Assembly: GCA_903970225.1 (NCBI GenBank)
Contig: CAJCHR010000133.1
Coordinates: 1 to 58,630, forward strand
DNA length: 58,630 nucleotides
Reading direction: 5' to 3'
Origin: Actinobacteria bacterium 21-64-8
Lineage (GTDB): Bacteria; Pseudomonadota; Alphaproteobacteria; Sphingomonadales; Sphingomonadaceae
Below, in pieces: positions 58,357-58,630 of this stretch (position 1 is its first letter; every line of letters begins with the position of its first letter). The notes beneath the pieces are model-generated. The model ran no database searches. It had not been told where the DNA came from and was given only the letters and a program-made list of their open reading frames with translations. A program made the position numbers and the translations under genes.

Positions 58357-58630
58357 GTGCTGCGCTTCGATGGACGCACCGCTATCGTTACGGGGGCAGG
58401 GGGCAACCCCGGCCTCGGCCGCGCGCATGCGATGCTGCTTGCCGCACGCGGGGCCACCGTCGTGATCAACGATATCGGCTTCGATCCGGAGGCGAGCGGG
58501 TTCGCCGGCTCGGCCAGCGCCGAGGCCGTCGCCGATGAGATCAACGCTGCCGGCGGACGGGCCATCGCCAGTACCGCGTCGGTGGCCTCGCCGGAGGGCG
58601 CCGCCGCGATCGTCGAGGCGGCGCTCGATG
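58357..58630 (+). CDS. short-chain dehydrogenase, truncated by the window edge
   Basis: Only the first 91 codons are visible. The start is GTG 58357 (MLRFDGRTAIVTGAGGNPGL), with AGGA upstream. TGAGGNPGLG is a multifunctional-enzyme type-2/FabG-like glycine motif, and VVINDIGFD after beta-2 has the Asp that favours NAD(H). It could be the hydroxyacyl-CoA dehydrogenase of a peroxisomal-type beta-oxidation pathway. The remaining catalytic Tyr and Lys lie beyond the window. Confidence 0.82.
   Translation, partial: MLRFDGRTAIVTGAGGNPGLGRAHAMLLAARGATVVINDIGFDPEASGFAGSASAEAVADEINAAGGRAIASTASVASPEGAAAIVEAALD

Noticed and set aside
1-58630. CRISPR array, tRNA or rRNA genes, transposase or integrase
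   Set aside because: No regularly spaced repeats of CRISPR size, no cloverleaf-like sequence and no transposase or recombinase domain was seen on either strand by reading; short RNAs could still be missed.

Overview
The window is GC-rich chromosomal DNA that looks like a sphingomonad (Alphaproteobacteria, Sphingomonadales, for example Sphingomonas or Novosphingobium). This is inferred from the protein families: TonB-dependent receptors beside hydrolases and oxygenases, a PhaR polyhydroxyalkanoate regulator, a SigF/NrsF sigma and anti-sigma pair, many ring- and side-chain-attacking oxygenases, and short palindromic intergenic repeats. No rRNA, tRNA, CRISPR array, integrase or transposase was recognised.

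Layout. (1) 0-16.4 kb is mostly core or housekeeping: an SDR, a PaaK-like ligase with a DUF1330 protein, a peroxiredoxin, a tightly coupled prfB / class A beta-lactamase / lipoprotein methyltransferase operon, a nitronate monooxygenase, a HigBA-type toxin-antitoxin pair, an MHS transporter with alr, phaR with putative self-operators, a Nudix hydrolase, and a TonB receptor with a secreted tyrosine phosphatase. (2) 16.4-19.5 kb holds REP-like repeats and a decayed GIY-YIG fragment, then nrsF-sigF divergent from a bufferin precursor gene (bufA1) and a DoxX gene. (3) 19.6-30.4 kb is accessory oxidative metabolism. It includes a Rieske oxygenase operon whose second gene fuses a SnoaL/NTF2-like domain to two CDGSH iron-sulfur domains, TauD-type dioxygenases, an MFS carrier, a PfkB kinase, a TetX-like flavin monooxygenase, and a 0.7 kb repeat-filled gap. 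(4) 30.5-32.5 kb is a second bufferin operon, bufA2-bufB-bufC. (5) 32.5-58.6 kb is a dense catabolic island with four TetR regulators and one IclR regulator. It carries a lone molybdopterin oxidoreductase, a CaiB-type CoA transferase, a thiolase-like/DUF35 pair, PhyH and TauD dioxygenases, an LLM monooxygenase, dienelactone hydrolase, crotonases, a second nitronate monooxygenase, EthD and CMD proteins, a TonB receptor, an acyl-CoA ligase, a bicupin, a response regulator and a truncated SDR. One TonB receptor in this island is only a frameshifted relic.

Main observations. Three perfect copies of GTAACC-N16-CGAA lie upstream of sigF-nrsF, bufA1 and bufA2, which ties two bufferin loci 12 kb apart into one predicted SigF regulon. 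The bufA1 locus has no bufB or bufC of its own, so maturation in trans is likely. Both precursor genes are followed by strong hairpins. The SnoaL-(CDGSH)2 fusion, translationally coupled to a Rieske oxygenase alpha subunit, is the best candidate for an undescribed enzyme arrangement: a beta-subunit-like protein that may carry its own [2Fe-2S] relays. The thiolase/DUF35/CoA-transferase block resembles side-chain retro-aldol modules, and the island as a whole probably takes up and degrades an organic acid, terpenoid-, steroid- or aryl-like substrate that the sequence does not identify.
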